Positions 21,735 to 33,501 of a stretch of DNA of 64,000 nt are shown here, one piece after another. How positions within the stretch are numbered: the stretch's first letter is position 1; the number at the start of each line of letters is the position of its first letter. The notes beneath the pieces were generated by a model. That model was not told the DNA's origin. It was given only the letters and a program-made list of their open reading frames with translations, and ran no database searches. Source of the stretch: Trachythela sp. YZ-2020 (taxonomy: Eukaryota; Cnidaria; Anthozoa; Malacalcyonacea; Clavulariidae); assembly GCA_016169945.1 (NCBI GenBank), contig JADLSH010000273.1, forward strand, positions 2,151,001 to 2,215,000, read 5' to 3'. The position numbers and the translations under genes were made by a program.

Positions 21735-22276
21735 CTGTAAATAGCATTCACTGACTTATTAACCATAATATATAATTATATATATATATATATATATTAT
21801 AACATACAACATGAAATCATGCTTATCATAAATAAATGTTGCGTTGTATAGCGCACGTGTAAACAGACAAATTCAAAGCTATATCTTCCACTATGTTTGT
21901 AAACACTTTATAGACTTTTATATAGGATATCACCTCGACAAGTTAGACCTCATATATAAACTTACCCTTGTCTCACTGCTCCACATTTCCTTTCCCTGAT
22001 TAAAACGCGATTGCAGAGGTAAATACGTGCGAAAAAAATTGCAGTAGAGTTTATTCCAATACATAAACGAGCAAACGATTGAAAAATTTGCATTTTTAGC
22101 CACATCATTGATATTTTTATATTTTGCGCGTAGAATTATCCACGCAGGTTCGTGGAGTTCACGCGATTGTCTCTATATAGTACTCAGTCTCCAGCGCAAT
22201 AAAATCCAAGATGGCGGCGCTGGTGCCAAGTCACGATTTAGCTGCTTGTGTGCCAAGTCACGATTTAGCTGCTTGT

Positions 22277-22285
22277 TGGGCTAGC
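22277..22285. repeat. Right 9-bp target-site duplication of the composite MULE
   Basis: TGGGCTAGC immediately follows the last terminal base and is identical to 3478-3486. Confidence 0.8.
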
Positions 22286-23100
22286 TATAAAACTGCTAGA
22301 GTATTAGGAATGAAACGATCATTTCACTACGTATTTAGACTAGGGGTTTGTTTTTCTGCCTTTTAAAGCAGTAAAAAGACACAAAAGCATGTTTCAAAAC
22401 AAAGATAAGTATGATTAAGGTTACTCCACATGATGAAATGGCGTTTTACAAAAATGCTCACCGCGCGCTCAATTTTTACGCTTTTGCCGTCAAATTTTGT
22501 GTACGTGATGATAAATCATTGTCGTAACCAGCAATTTAACAAAAATGCTATATTTTAAAACACTGTGGTTGCTACGGGCTACTTTTGAAAATCTGACCTC
22601 CTTCGCGTCACGAGATTTGCACGCCGCCGATTTAACCCTAGGACCTGTAAAACATCATATTTCCCATCTCAGATAATCAAAGAACAAAAGTGTGTTCGCA
22701 TTTTTTGACAGCTATTGTATTTGCTTTGATATAAAGCAGACAAGTTGACTAACACAAATTTTGTATACACGGTAGAACGGATGCCTATAACTCGAAAAAT
22801 ATGGTGTTAAACAAAAAACGCGAACACGCTTTTGCTCCTTAACTATTGTTCTACATTGTGGCAAAGTTTGGAAGGAATAGGATAAAACGTGCACGGTGCA
22901 TTTCTCTTTTTGTGAGGACAATCTGAGAATATTTCATTCTGTGTAAAAGGCCAAAAGAGATTTCGCGAGGATTTTCCGCTCCCTGTTGTGTTTCTCCGCC
23001 CTCTGTTCTCACTTCAAACTGTAAGCCAATCAGATCGAACCTCATCAAAGTACTTTTGGCAAGGGTCTCTGGGCAAGGTGATTCTGCGTCATTTATTGAT
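22286..23100. other. Flank of the composite element, nothing recognised
   Basis: Probably the continuation of the host DNA interrupted at 3478. No domain-bearing frame, RNA gene or repeat could be supported. Confidence 0.35.
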
Positions 23101-23798
23101 TATTGCTGCGGAGCGAGCGAGCCTGAAGCGAGCGAGCGTAGCAGCAGCCTAATATATGCAGAGAGGGGGTTTTGAAGTAAATTTTATTTAGCGCATGGAA
23201 TTGTGGTCGTGCGCGCTTGCTATGCGCAGAACACAAATTTTAAACTCGCTCAGTCTTCGAATTTTTATCGAATTTCTAAAGCTTTTTCAAGTCTATTTTG
23301 ACCATTCAAGGTAGGATATTTTGTCTTTTGTTTATATGGTACGTTAACATTTGTTTACTCCTTTTTGGAAAGTTGGCAATCTCAATTTATATATCTATGA
23401 AACGCTGAAAGCACAAAATCGATCGCAGCTAGATTCAGTGTCTGTTTATTGCTGCGGAGCGAGCGAGCCTGAAGCGAGCGAGCGTAGCAGCAACCTAATA
23501 TGTGCAGAGAGGGGGTTTTGAAGTAAATTTTATTTAGCGCATGGAATTGTTGTCGTGCGCGCTTGCTATGCGCAGAACACAAATTTTAAACTCGCTCAGT
23601 TCCATGTGCTTTGCGATTTTGACGGACGGAGTCTTCGATTTTGACGGACGGAGTCTTCAAGGTAGGATATTTTGTCTTTTGTTTATAAGTTACGTTTACA
23701 TTTGTTTACTCCTTTTTGGAAAGTTGGCAATCTCAATTTATATATCTATGAAACGCTGAAAGCACACAATCGATCGCTGCTAGATTCAGTGTCTGTTT
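23101..23798. repeat. Two-copy tandem duplication, period 346 bp
   Basis: tattgctgcggagcgagcga occurs at 23101 and 23447, each followed by agagagggggttttgaagta and by aggatattttgtcttttgtt. The copies differ by a 30-40-bp block around gacggacggagtcttc, itself doubled in copy two. Confidence 0.85.
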
Positions 23799-25604
23799 AT
23801 ATATAAACTATATATATTCTGCTAATGTGTATCGACTTTGCTTGAGCTGTTAGCATGGAAGTCTTACATAGAGATGTCGATCTTTAAAAGGTTTTTCTAT
23901 CCATTCGCGTTTGCTTTCTCTTGCTGATTTCCATATTTTGCATCAAGTGATGTTTCATGTATGCCGCTTGACGATTGTGACTCCGCGTGAACTTGACACA
24001 AAGTCACAGATATGCAATTGATCGTCTAAATTGCCTGACTGAATAATTCTGATTTGTGCAAGGTTTGACGTATTAAATAGGCTACTGTAGGCATAGAAAT
24101 ATGTTTTTATTCCTATTTTACAATGGGCTTAATATTTTTGTCTAGTCGCGTTCACATATTATTGTCAGAACAGACAGGGTCTCAGTTCTGCGCGCTAAGA
24201 CAAATATTCGAATGGCAAATATGAGTTGAAATGAGTTCTGCTTTACATGTAGGTGACTCACATATCCAGCAAAGTAAGAACATAATGATGGAACAACGCT
24301 TTCGTTTTATAGCTTTCCAAATGCAAAATTATTTTGCGCACATGCATGTATATATTTTAAACGCTTTTATGCACTACAAAAATATGCAAATTTCCTTGCG
24401 TGGCAGTGTCAAATTACTCATCGCAGTAAACATGGGTTTCATGTGGGAATTCCATGTGGAAGAACAATACATGGAAAATATTGATATTTTGAAATAGATG
24501 TTTCAAAATTTGATGTCTTTCATGTTTCGTGATATATTTAGCTTGTCTCATCCTGTAAACTATGCTAGAGTATGCATCTACTGACAGCGCGCATCTACTG
24601 TGTTGCATGTTTGTTTCAAGAAACTAATTAAAGAAAAATAACAGTCCCCGCAGCATTCCCTACCTTGCAGGTACCCTAGTATATAAACTATATATTCTGC
24701 TAATGTGCTATCGACTTTGCTTGAGCTGTTAGTGCTGTAAAGCATGGAAGTCTTACATAGAGATGTCTTTAAAAGGTTTTTCTATCCATTCGCGTTTGCT
24801 TTCTCTTGCTGATATTTTTCCATATTTTGCATCAAGTGATGCTTCGTGTATGCCGATTTGCTTGACTCCATGTGAACTTGACACAAAGTCACAGATATGC
24901 AATTGATCGTCTAAATTGCCTGACTGAATCATTCTGATTTGTGCAAGGTTTGACCTATTAAATAGGCTACTGTAGGCATATAAATATGTTTTTATTCCTA
25001 TTTTACAATGGACTTAACATTTTTGTCTAGTCGCGTTCACATATTATTTTCAGAAGAGACAGGGTCTCAGTTCAGTTCTGCGCGCACTAAGACAAATATT
25101 CGAATGGCAATGAGTTGAAATGAGTTGTGCTTTACATGTAGGTGACTCGCATATCCAGCAAAGTAAGAACGGAATGATGGAACAACGCTTTCGTTTATAG
25201 CTTTCCAAATGCAAAATTATTTTGCGCACATGTATATATTTTTAACGCTTTTATACACTACAAAAATATGCAAATTTCCTTGCGTGGCAGTGTCAAATTA
25301 CTCATCGCAGTAAACATGGGTTTCATGTGGGAATTCCATGTGGAAGAACAATACATGGAAAATATTGATATTTGATGTTACAAAATTTGATGTCTTTCAT
25401 GTTTCGTGATATATTTAGCTTGTCTCATCCTGCAAACTATGCTAGGGTATGCATCTACTGACAGCGCGCAAGCCACTGGGTCAATGCCAATAATTACCGT
25501 CTACTGAATATAATTTGTGTTGCATATTTGTTTGCATGTTTGTTTCAAGAAGCTAAAGAATAATAACAGTCCCGCAGCATTCCCTACCTTGCAGGTACCC
25601 TAGT
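23799..25604. repeat. Two-copy tandem duplication, period about 880 bp
   Basis: Copy one is 23799-24679 and copy two 24680-25604; both open tatataaactatata and close cattccctaccttgcaggta followed by ccctagt. They abut the 346-bp duplication, so the two tandem events are adjacent. No coding frame with a recognisable domain was found. Confidence 0.85.
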
Positions 25605-25650
25605 CTAGTTTGTTATAAGTGCGTAACAGGCAAAACAAAAACATTAAAAT

Positions 25651-25740
25651 ATGCCGGCAAAACGCAAATGTAGGGAGAGCAAAGCGAATAAGGAGCAAGC
25701 TAAATCAGTAAAACGAAATTCAGGACATGAGAGCTATTGG
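25651..25740 (+). CDS. Possible first coding exon of an unrecognised gene
   Basis: An ATG at 25651 opens 30 codons (MPAKRKCRESKANKEQAKSV onward) that end exactly at a consensus-like donor, TTGG|GTATGT, in phase 0. The peptide is very basic and includes KRK, so it could be nuclear. No second exon could be linked to it downstream. It may be chance. Confidence 0.3.
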
Positions 25741-27200
25741 GTATGTGCGTTACTTCTTATTTTGTGCTACAAAATTTCTCACCTGCATCCCCATCCGGTA
25801 TTGAGTTAACACCAATTAGCAGAATGTCAATTACAATTACTATTTTCGCGGCAAAATTATTCGAATTTAAAACATTTTCAGTTATATCTCGGTCGCATTT
25901 TAATATTTTTGAATATGATCTGTGAGGATCGAAAGATTTTCACCCCTCAATTCAAATATATAAAAATGTAAAAAATGATGGAATCAGTGTTTTCATCATA
26001 TGGAGTAACTTTAATGCACTTATTTGCAAGTCAAGAAACTTGTAGTATTCGGAATTTCGAATCGAAGACTAGGACGGGTCTTCGAAGGTCTTGCTCGGAT
26101 TTTGCAAGCCTCGCAATTTAGCGAAAAGGCACCGAACGATTTTTTATTGAGGGGGCGATATACGTTACGTTACTTGCTTGTAACGACGCATCCCTAGGAG
26201 AGTTCGGGGACATTCACCACCAGGAAATTGTTTTGAATTGGGGCACTTCTCTGAAACGGCATTTTCTGATACGCGAATTTTGAAGGCAGTTTGGAGCTTA
26301 ATATTTTTTATATAAGAAATATTTCCGTTCAAACAAACGATTTCCCATACAATATATTGTCAGAAAAGGTCTATTACAATCATCACACTTGCTTAAAAAT
26401 AGGGGGGGTCTGGTGGTCCTCCCCCAGAAAGTTTTTATAATTTCTGAAGCTCCAGGACTGCATTTTTGGCGTTTTCTGGAGCGAATTCGCAAACGAATTG
26501 TATGATATTAAATCACAACCTAAAAATCATTTGGGGGGGGGGGTTAGTCGCCTTGCCGGTGCTACTGCAGATAGGCAATGTTTTGTTGAACTAAATCGAA
26601 AGCAGATCGGCAAATGTAAAGTATACTTCAAAGTTTGCATTGGGTCATTCAGGAAAGTATTATTTATATGGATCCGCCACAGAGAAAATATTTTGCTGGA
26701 GCCTGGAAGGGGAAGGGGAGAAATTCGTCTCTAATTAGGGGCAAAGGGGGAAATTCACCAAGGATTATAGCAAGGTGTACTAGGAGATAGGTGTTAATTT
26801 TTTCCATATAGAGGCGTGAATTTTTTTGGAATAATTCACCATTTCAAATTGGCATGTTATTAATAACATGAATCTATTTTCATTTAAAGTTTTGTAACTA
26901 TAAATAATTAGTATTAAACTAGCTTTCTCTCATTCTAAAATAACAAGAATGTGGTCAGATACTAATCATTATTATTGCATCAGTCACTTGTACCTTCATC
27001 AGTTCCTCAACCTTTGAGATTTAGGTGTGGGATCAATGTCAGTTAAATTAAATACTACATCTCCCTGCTAATTTATTTAACATTGATATAAATATTACTT
27101 GACTGCACACTCTATTAATTTGAAATCAATATTTATGATTTAATTGGTAATGAATAGAGACAGTATTGTTCTATTATAATAATATACAGCTATTTCAATT
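25741..27200. other. No recognised gene; G-rich low-complexity patches
   Basis: G runs lie at 26400-26408 and 26532-26542, beside gtcctcccccagaaagtttt, a type of word that also appears in the 6.45-kb unit near 45050. The rest is AT-rich. No transposon end or domain was supported. Confidence 0.35.
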
Positions 27201-27431
27201 AAGGTAGTCACAGACAATAGTCAAATATACAATATGAGTGCTAAAAGAAGGATGGGAATAATCAGTTTAACACATCTCTTGCCTTATTGTAATACAATGT
27301 AGTATATTTATACTATATTTGTATAATTACCATGAGGCTAGAGATGTATCAAACTGATTTAAAACCATGATTATTCCCATCATTATTTTAGTGCTCATAT
27401 TGTATATTTGACTATTGTCTGTGACAACCTT
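27201..27431. mobile_element. Hairpin MITE with 57-bp arms
   Basis: aaggtagtcacagacaatag at the left end pairs with ctattgtctgtgacaacctt at the right end, and pairing continues through tcaaatatacaatatgagtg and gatgggaataatca. The loop is AT-rich and non-coding. No target duplication was assigned. Confidence 0.8.
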
Positions 27432-28852
27432 CATAGACACAATTGGCGAACGCTGTTTACATCGTTCTGATGCTTAGAACTTTACCTTTGTTCTGTTCAT
27501 TGTTTTTTTTGCAAATTAGAGCAATAGTAACTACGCATGTGAGTTATTATATGTGATTATCCCCTATTTTAGAGTAAGTCGAAACCAAGTCATAAATGTT
27601 GGACCTTCAGGTATTTTCTATTTTTCTTCTTTTTAGACGTCAGCTCTCTGTTTCCAAACTTAAGAGCATAATGCAGCCGCATTTTTATGAACAATTGAAC
27701 CAGGTATGTACCAGGAAAGCTTGGCAAGTTGCTATATGTGTAGGTAGCTTGGGCATTATTGAACGTAGGTGATTTCCTATCTTGGCCCCTTCAATGCAGC
27801 GATTGAATTCTGTAATGAACACACTTTCCATTTGTGATATATGTTTAACAAAGTTATCTTGTGGAATTGTTAGTCCGGTAACACCTTCATATGATTTGAA
27901 GAAACAGAACAATTGACTGCTGTCTTGAATTAAAGTATGACGGCATACTTCACAATCATGCTTGGTCAGGCACTTCTTAAGCAAGTATCCTGCTACATAT
28001 GTCAGTGCATTCATGGAGACCAAATTTTTTTCAATGTCAGTCGTTTTGAAGTCTGTCTCATACACTGTTTCGATTGGTGCGGAGGTTGATGGTTGATTGT
28101 TGCTGACTGTTGATTTTTTTGAATTCTCACGAGAGTTGATAAAAAAAAAGACATCAAAATCTTCGGCGCAGTTGCCAGATGATAGGGGGGTAAGAAAGTT
28201 GTCTACAAACAACTTACGGAACGCTCGTGTGAACTGTATTGGGATGGGATTGTCACAATTCCCGCCTTGCTGCCTGATTAATCTAAAAAAGTTTTCCAAC
28301 GGGTCTTGATTTAGAGGTCTTGTCAGCCGGAATTCCAATGAACAATCTTCACTCAGGTGATGCCACAGTGCGATGATGCCATTCAACGTCATTCTAAGGC
28401 CTTTGAGACGCTTAAGTTGTGAGATTACATCTGTCACACCTTGTCCATCACTTTGATTGAGTTGATAAACTGTACCATTATGACTATAAGTTGATGATGT
28501 GGTGAATCTTTGGATATTGCTCTTTTGTATATTTTAGGATTATTGAGGGAAGAGAAGTTCAGAGAGTCAAATATATTGTCAAAGTTGGAGATCAATTCGG
28601 CAGTTCCTAATGCAGATGGAGGCAGTGCACCCAGTGAAATATATGTTGTGATAGTAGATGCAACTGTTTGACTCATTGTTTGTGTCGCATACTTGACTTT
28701 CATTTTTGTGAAGCCATTCGGATTCATGTGCTTCTCTGTTAGTTTTGGGCAACACCGAAGTGTTTGTTGTTTGTCCCGCTCGTAGACTACCTTGATGTCA
28801 TCCCAGGACGCAAGTCGTTTTGAATTGCGCATGAAGTACCATTGTTTGGTGC

Positions 28853-29305
28853 AACTGTATAAAATAATATTTGGCATGTGTGACATTGATAAATCTAAAT
28901 ACCTTGATTTAGTAGGTGAATCTCGCACGAGACAAAATCATAGATATAAATTAAGACCAAACCATTCACGTACAAACTATTTTAAATTCTCGTTCTTTAA
29001 TCGTTATGTATCGGATTGGAACTCTTTACCATCGGACGTTGTGGAAGCTACTTCACTGGCTACCTTTAAACAGAAGCTATTGAAGTTTCTTCTTACTTAA
29101 GTATTGTGACTTAGTTATTTGTTTTATATTGCCTATTTCTTATTATCTATTTCTTCTTTTTTTTCATATATATTAATGTTACGTTATGATTTCGGAGAGC
29201 AGTTTAACATAGGAATTTAGTTTCCTCCTGCTGCTATCCCCTCTATGTTTATTTACATAAATTGTTGTAAATTATAGGGAAAGACTTAATAAATCATAAA
29301 TCGAA
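28853..29305 (+). mobile_element. LINE 3' end inserted into the P-element
   Basis: Plus-strand frame to 29100 encodes [20 protein letters not shown] and FFNRYVSDWNSLPSDVVEA followed by FKQKLLKFL, the characteristic C-terminus of CR1/jockey-type LINE ORF2 proteins. About 200 bp of 3' UTR follows, ending near aataaatcataaatcg. P-element homology resumes on both sides, so the insertion is younger than the P-element and is in the opposite direction. Boundaries are good to about 15 bp. Confidence 0.75.
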
Positions 29306-29940
29306 GTGAAAGTTGTATTTCAGAAGATTGTTTCTGACTGCCTTGATAAGGTGAGGAGGGTCAAAGAGATAGATAATTATTTTGCCATTGTGAAAAAAAC
29401 CATGGTGTTTCTGGCGTTACGTTCAACTCCCGTAACAGTTTTTGAAATTAGATCCCAAGTCTGAAATGATTGTTTCTACCTTCAAACCGAGTGTTGTCAG
29501 ATCATCAATAATGCTGAAGAGAAGGGTCTTTATTCTCTCACTTGGGCATGCCTCGTTCACAAGAACATACCCAAGCGGTTGTTTCCAATTTTCCAATTTT
29601 CCTTGATTCCTCTTGCCATAAACACCAACGCTGCGGTTGCCACCTTTGCTGTCCTGTCACCTTCACCAAAATATTCCACACCTATCACCTCGTCCTTAGT
29701 TTGGTCGTATTGGAGGTTTGCTTTTAACGATATTTCATCCATCGTAAGGGAGCATAGCTTTCCGGCATCATTCATCAACTTGACTTTGGAACCGATCATT
29801 TCCTTTGCATGCTTGGGCAGTCCAGACGATGTTGGGAATATTGATACCCATTTCATCAAACTGCTTCTTGATGGTAATTGGAACAGTTTGGCAACCAATC
29901 TGTAAAACACAGTACCAGATAACAGTTTAAATCAATTAAC

Positions 29941-30048
29941 TGACACTACCGTGCCACTGCCATGTGAAATCATCTGGTGTTAGACAGAGTGAAATGCTAA
30001 AGTATGGCGCAGCTTGGCACATTGCCAGCTAAATTTCCGAACTTTGTC
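29941..30048. mobile_element. piggyBac-like MITE, diverged copy
   Basis: The core atcatctggtgttagacaga and gtgaaatgctaaagta are recognisable, with cacattgccagctaa at one end. It interrupts the P-element frame between HISGKA and YRLVAK. Confidence 0.6.
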
Positions 30049-30439
30049 TTGACTAACCTCTATGCTTTCCCACTAATATGGAAAAGGGAAAGAGCAAATT
30101 ACTTCATTTCTTTTGAATACCGTTGTCCTTTATTCTTTTTCTTGCAGATGTCGACTTGTAGGGATATAAAATGGACAATGTTTTCTGGCAGCATCGTTCG
30201 TAAGCTTTCAAGTGCGGTGTGCTTGTCGATTGATCTTTTCTTCTTCATATTCATTGCTTGTCGAAGACGCTGCAGTTGTTTCTTTTGCCTTGCTATTGTC
30301 ATCTCATATCGCTTTACATTGATGTTGTATTGCCTTGCTTCTTTTTTCTGTTGCTTTTTCGCTACATGAACAATGCCTGTCAATAATAGTTATGTGTACA
30401 TGTAATGTCATGTATGTTCATAAACTAACTTGTTACATG

Positions 30440-31190
30440 TTTTCACTGTTTTTATACAAAATTATTACCTTCATTAGATACACCCTTCCTTTTGGCATGT
30501 ACAGGCAGTTATTTTTGATTGTCGGAAGAACCTATTTGGAAGAAAATTGCAGACTGTTAGAGAATAGTATTGACTTTCCATATTACTGGAATTTTGTCAC
30601 TTGAGGATTAAGGGTGAGGTAAGAATTAAGGTTAGAATTACTGTATGTTTAAGGTTAGGATTAGAGTTGAAGTTAGGTTATACAGTAGCTGTTAGCTTTT
30701 TCCCTGCATGATACCATTATCAATACCTGTTGATAATAATTATGTGTTGCTTCAACAGTTTTTATACAAAATTATTACCTTCATTAGATACACCCTTCCT
30801 TTTGGCATGTACAGGCAGATCTTTTTGATTGTCGGAAGAACCTATTTGGAAGAAAATTGTAGACTGTTAGAGAATAGAATTGACTTTCCATATTACTGGA
30901 ATTTTGTCACTTGAGGATTAAGGTTGAGGTAAGAATTAAGGTTAGAATTACTGTATGTTTAAGGTTAGGATTACAGTTGAAGTTAGGTTATACAGTAGCT
31001 GTTAGCTTTTTCCCTGCATGATACCATTTTCAATACCTGTTGATAATAATTATGTGTTGCTTCAACAGCTTTTATACAAATGATTACCTTCATAAGATGC
31101 ATCATTCATATTGGCATGTACAGGTAGATCTGTTTGATTGTCGGAAGAACCTGTGTGGAAGAATATAGCAGACTGTTTGAGAATAGGAGT
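30440..31190. repeat. 310-bp tandem repeat, two full copies and one partial
   Basis: tttatacaaaattattacct occurs at 30451 and 30761 and a diverged form at 31071. Each unit includes gtcggaagaacctatttgga and a run of GGTTAG-like words (aaggttaggatta). The third copy is truncated and diverged. Confidence 0.85.
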
Positions 31191-31231
31191 GATATTAAGT
31201 TTGTAAAAAACTGAAAGTACTCACATTAACT

Positions 31232-31327
31232 GGAAGTACTCAACAACTGACAAGTAAAATTGTCTGGTGTTAGACAAAGTAAAATACTAAGTAGGGCACA
31301 TATGGGTGCTTGCCAGCTAACAGGTTA
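31232..31327. mobile_element. piggyBac-like MITE copy
   Basis: gacaagtaaaattgtctggt, gttagacaaagtaaaatact and gccagctaacaggttaa identify the family. One TTAA end is retained at the right. Confidence 0.6.
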
Positions 31328-33024
31328 ATATTGAAATTGAGCGGAAAATAGACAAGTGTCATTCCTCTTCTCAGGAATTTCAAAAAACAATGCAGTAGTT
31401 TTTAAAATGTTATCTATGAAACTTATATTGGAATTTGTTTGTAGATTATTCCATCTACAAACAACCTCAACTATTAGTTTCATCGAAGGAGATGCCGAAC
31501 AAAAATCAAAATCTATGAAACTTAGTATGACTATTATGTCACTGATTATTATCACTGATTGTTTTTTATGTTTCAATAAATTTTATCTAGATATAAGACG
31601 TTGGTCTGCTGCACATTCCCATTGATGTGTGGACATTGTGTGACTGCTTCATTGTTGGAAGAACCTATTATTATTTTTATACGTGAAGTCGACTGAAACA
31701 AAACAGAAACAACTAGGAATTTCACCTACTTACCTATTAAATTAAATCTTCAAGTGTCCAGTAAAAGAACTCGCAAAAGTACGAAGAAAAACAAACACGG
31801 CCTACGTCGTATTCAGTGCGAAATGTGCGCTTTTAACATGATTTTTTTCTAAAAAATTATCTGTATAAATTAAATTAAGCCGAAACTATATCTCGCGCCT
31901 CCTCCCGGTTTCACCTTTTCACAAGACGAATCGTCATCATTTTGCCGTGAATTTTAGCCAATCAGCGATGCATTGAAAATATAAAAATATGACGATTGCT
32001 AAGGATGGGTGTCCCCCGCATGATTTCGGGAAAAAACTTGCCGAAACTACAAAAATTTTTAGCTTTTTTTCACATCTTTGGAGATATATTTTAAAGGGAA
32101 AAGATGTAGAAATGTAGTAAAATGATTCAAGTTCAAAGTGTTATAGTTTTTTTTTATTTTCTACACTTTGTGTACGAAATATCCGTACGTTTTTGAAGGT
32201 GTGTGAGTCAACTGCCGGTGATTTTGTGGCGAGAGTTGCTAACCTTGTATATATAATAGACTCGCGAGCCCCACGAACGTCACGCGAGACTATTGAATAC
32301 AAGTGAGAAAACCACGCCAGGCTACAGAAGGTAAACACAATCGATTTCTGGGCCACCTATGAACGAACTCTATAAAGTTCAACTCACAAAGCTTGTTCTT
32401 CTCTCGAACACAGAACGGACAGCCGGTTATAGAATAAACTGTTATTCTGCCTTTCATATTAAATAGATAGTGCAGACTTTAAAAAAGCTTTTAAACAGCA
32501 AAAATCTTTCGTTTTAAGCCAAGCCTTGTTTGCCAACAAATTGAATTGTTTTGCTCTGATATTTAAATATTTAAGGTCGGAAGTTGTATAAAGGTCAACC
32601 AAGGGTACCCCCCGAAAACGACCTCTGTTGACCTTCCTTAAAGTGGAGGGGGCGTTGGTGGGGCAGGGTTAGTGCATGTGCCTTTCACCTCTGTAACCGG
32701 GATTCATTATTCCTATATTTCTCTTACTATAATTTAGACTGTCATGTTGCTGTGAGAAGAGTACTTCCAGTTTGACTCTACCAAACATGCAACACTGCAA
32801 ATTCTATCCGGGTACTCCGGTTTCCTCCTGTAGTAACACTGGGCCAATAACGGATTCCCCACTACTGAACCTATCAGGAGAACATTTTTAAAAGAACTGA
32901 TAAAGCCATTCCAATATACACAAAGTTAGTTTAGTTTATATTCCTCCTGACTAGTAACACTGGAGCAATACGGTGAGGCCCTCACTGAAACTCTAGAGAA
33001 CAGTTTAGAACTGATAAAGTTCCC
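31328..33024. other. No recognised gene
   Basis: Contains a small inverted repeat around 31430-31480 (ttgtttgtagattattccat with catctacaaacaa), a segment at 32320-32352 identical to 2936-2968, and a dispersed unit of the 114-bp repeat family at about 32820-33010. No coding exon was supported. Confidence 0.4.
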
Positions 33025-33029
33025 TCAAC

Positions 33030-33263
<234 letters not shown>

Positions 33264-33501
33264 CTAATTCAATATCAAAAACACAACCAACCACAAAAAC
33301 AGACAGCATCAGTGGACAGACAAAATCTGTAGACTTAATTTAAATTGAATTGATTGACTTGTGCATTAACCAACCACAATGTACATAATATTAATAATGT
33401 ACAAAAATTTATTGAAATATACAGTATGAATATATGTATAATTAATTTTCGTGCCACCAGGGCAATGTCATAACCTAGATATATGATTAGTTGTTAACTA
33501 G

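Larger units (their letters stand above)
16807..21986 (-). pseudogene. MULE transposase gene, arm B (seven exons, disrupted)
   Basis: Same exon plan as arm A with conserved splice sites: 21966-21986, 19695-21734, 19449-19601, 17431-19355, 17155-17346, 16986-17082 and 16807-16900. Shared with arm A: the 7-bp duplication (18424-18440), the A-run frame slip before the PHD exon, the MITE at the exon 2 end and the 3' UTR doubling. Private: TAA at 21252-21254, a deletion of about 133 bp near 21212 (matching 4520-4652 of arm A), several repeat-array slips at 20165-20260, and an extra A in a 9-A run near 19095. Confidence 0.75.
3487..22276. mobile_element. 18.8-kb composite Mutator-like transposon with gene-bearing inverted arms
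   Basis: The block starts ACAAGCAGCTAAATCGTGAC and ends with the reverse complement of the same sequence; the right end carries the first 27 bp twice. The homology continues inward without a break through a whole multi-exon transposase gene: arm A is 3487 to about 9900 (plus strand) and arm B about 16300-22276 (minus strand). The spacer carries a P-element relic and hairpin MITEs. Only the outer ends are flanked by a matching 9-bp repeat, and the inner ends are not, so I infer one insertion event by the composite. Arms differ by small indels, a 133-bp deletion and repeat copy number, arguing against an assembly fold-back. Neither arm has an uninterrupted gene. Confidence 0.8.
27685..30383 (-). 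pseudogene. Second P-element (THAP9-like) transposase, heavily interrupted
   Basis: Minus strand, from 30383: a Lys/Arg-rich coiled-coil region, [32 protein letters not shown], then [37 protein letters not shown] (catalytic Asp), [32 protein letters not shown], later [28 protein letters not shown], and the C-terminal LNQDPLENFFRLIRQQGG (catalytic Glu) and CEVCRH. Lesions: TAA just after KEMK near 30100, a MITE at 29941-30048, an 8-bp duplication near 29590, a LINE at about 28853-29305 and a 1-nt shift near 28436. It is a different family from the 11.6-14.3 kb copy. Confidence 0.85.

Noticed and set aside
30600..30990. GGTTAG words as an interstitial telomere
   Set aside because: The words are irregular and embedded in a 310-bp repeat; no run of consecutive telomeric units.
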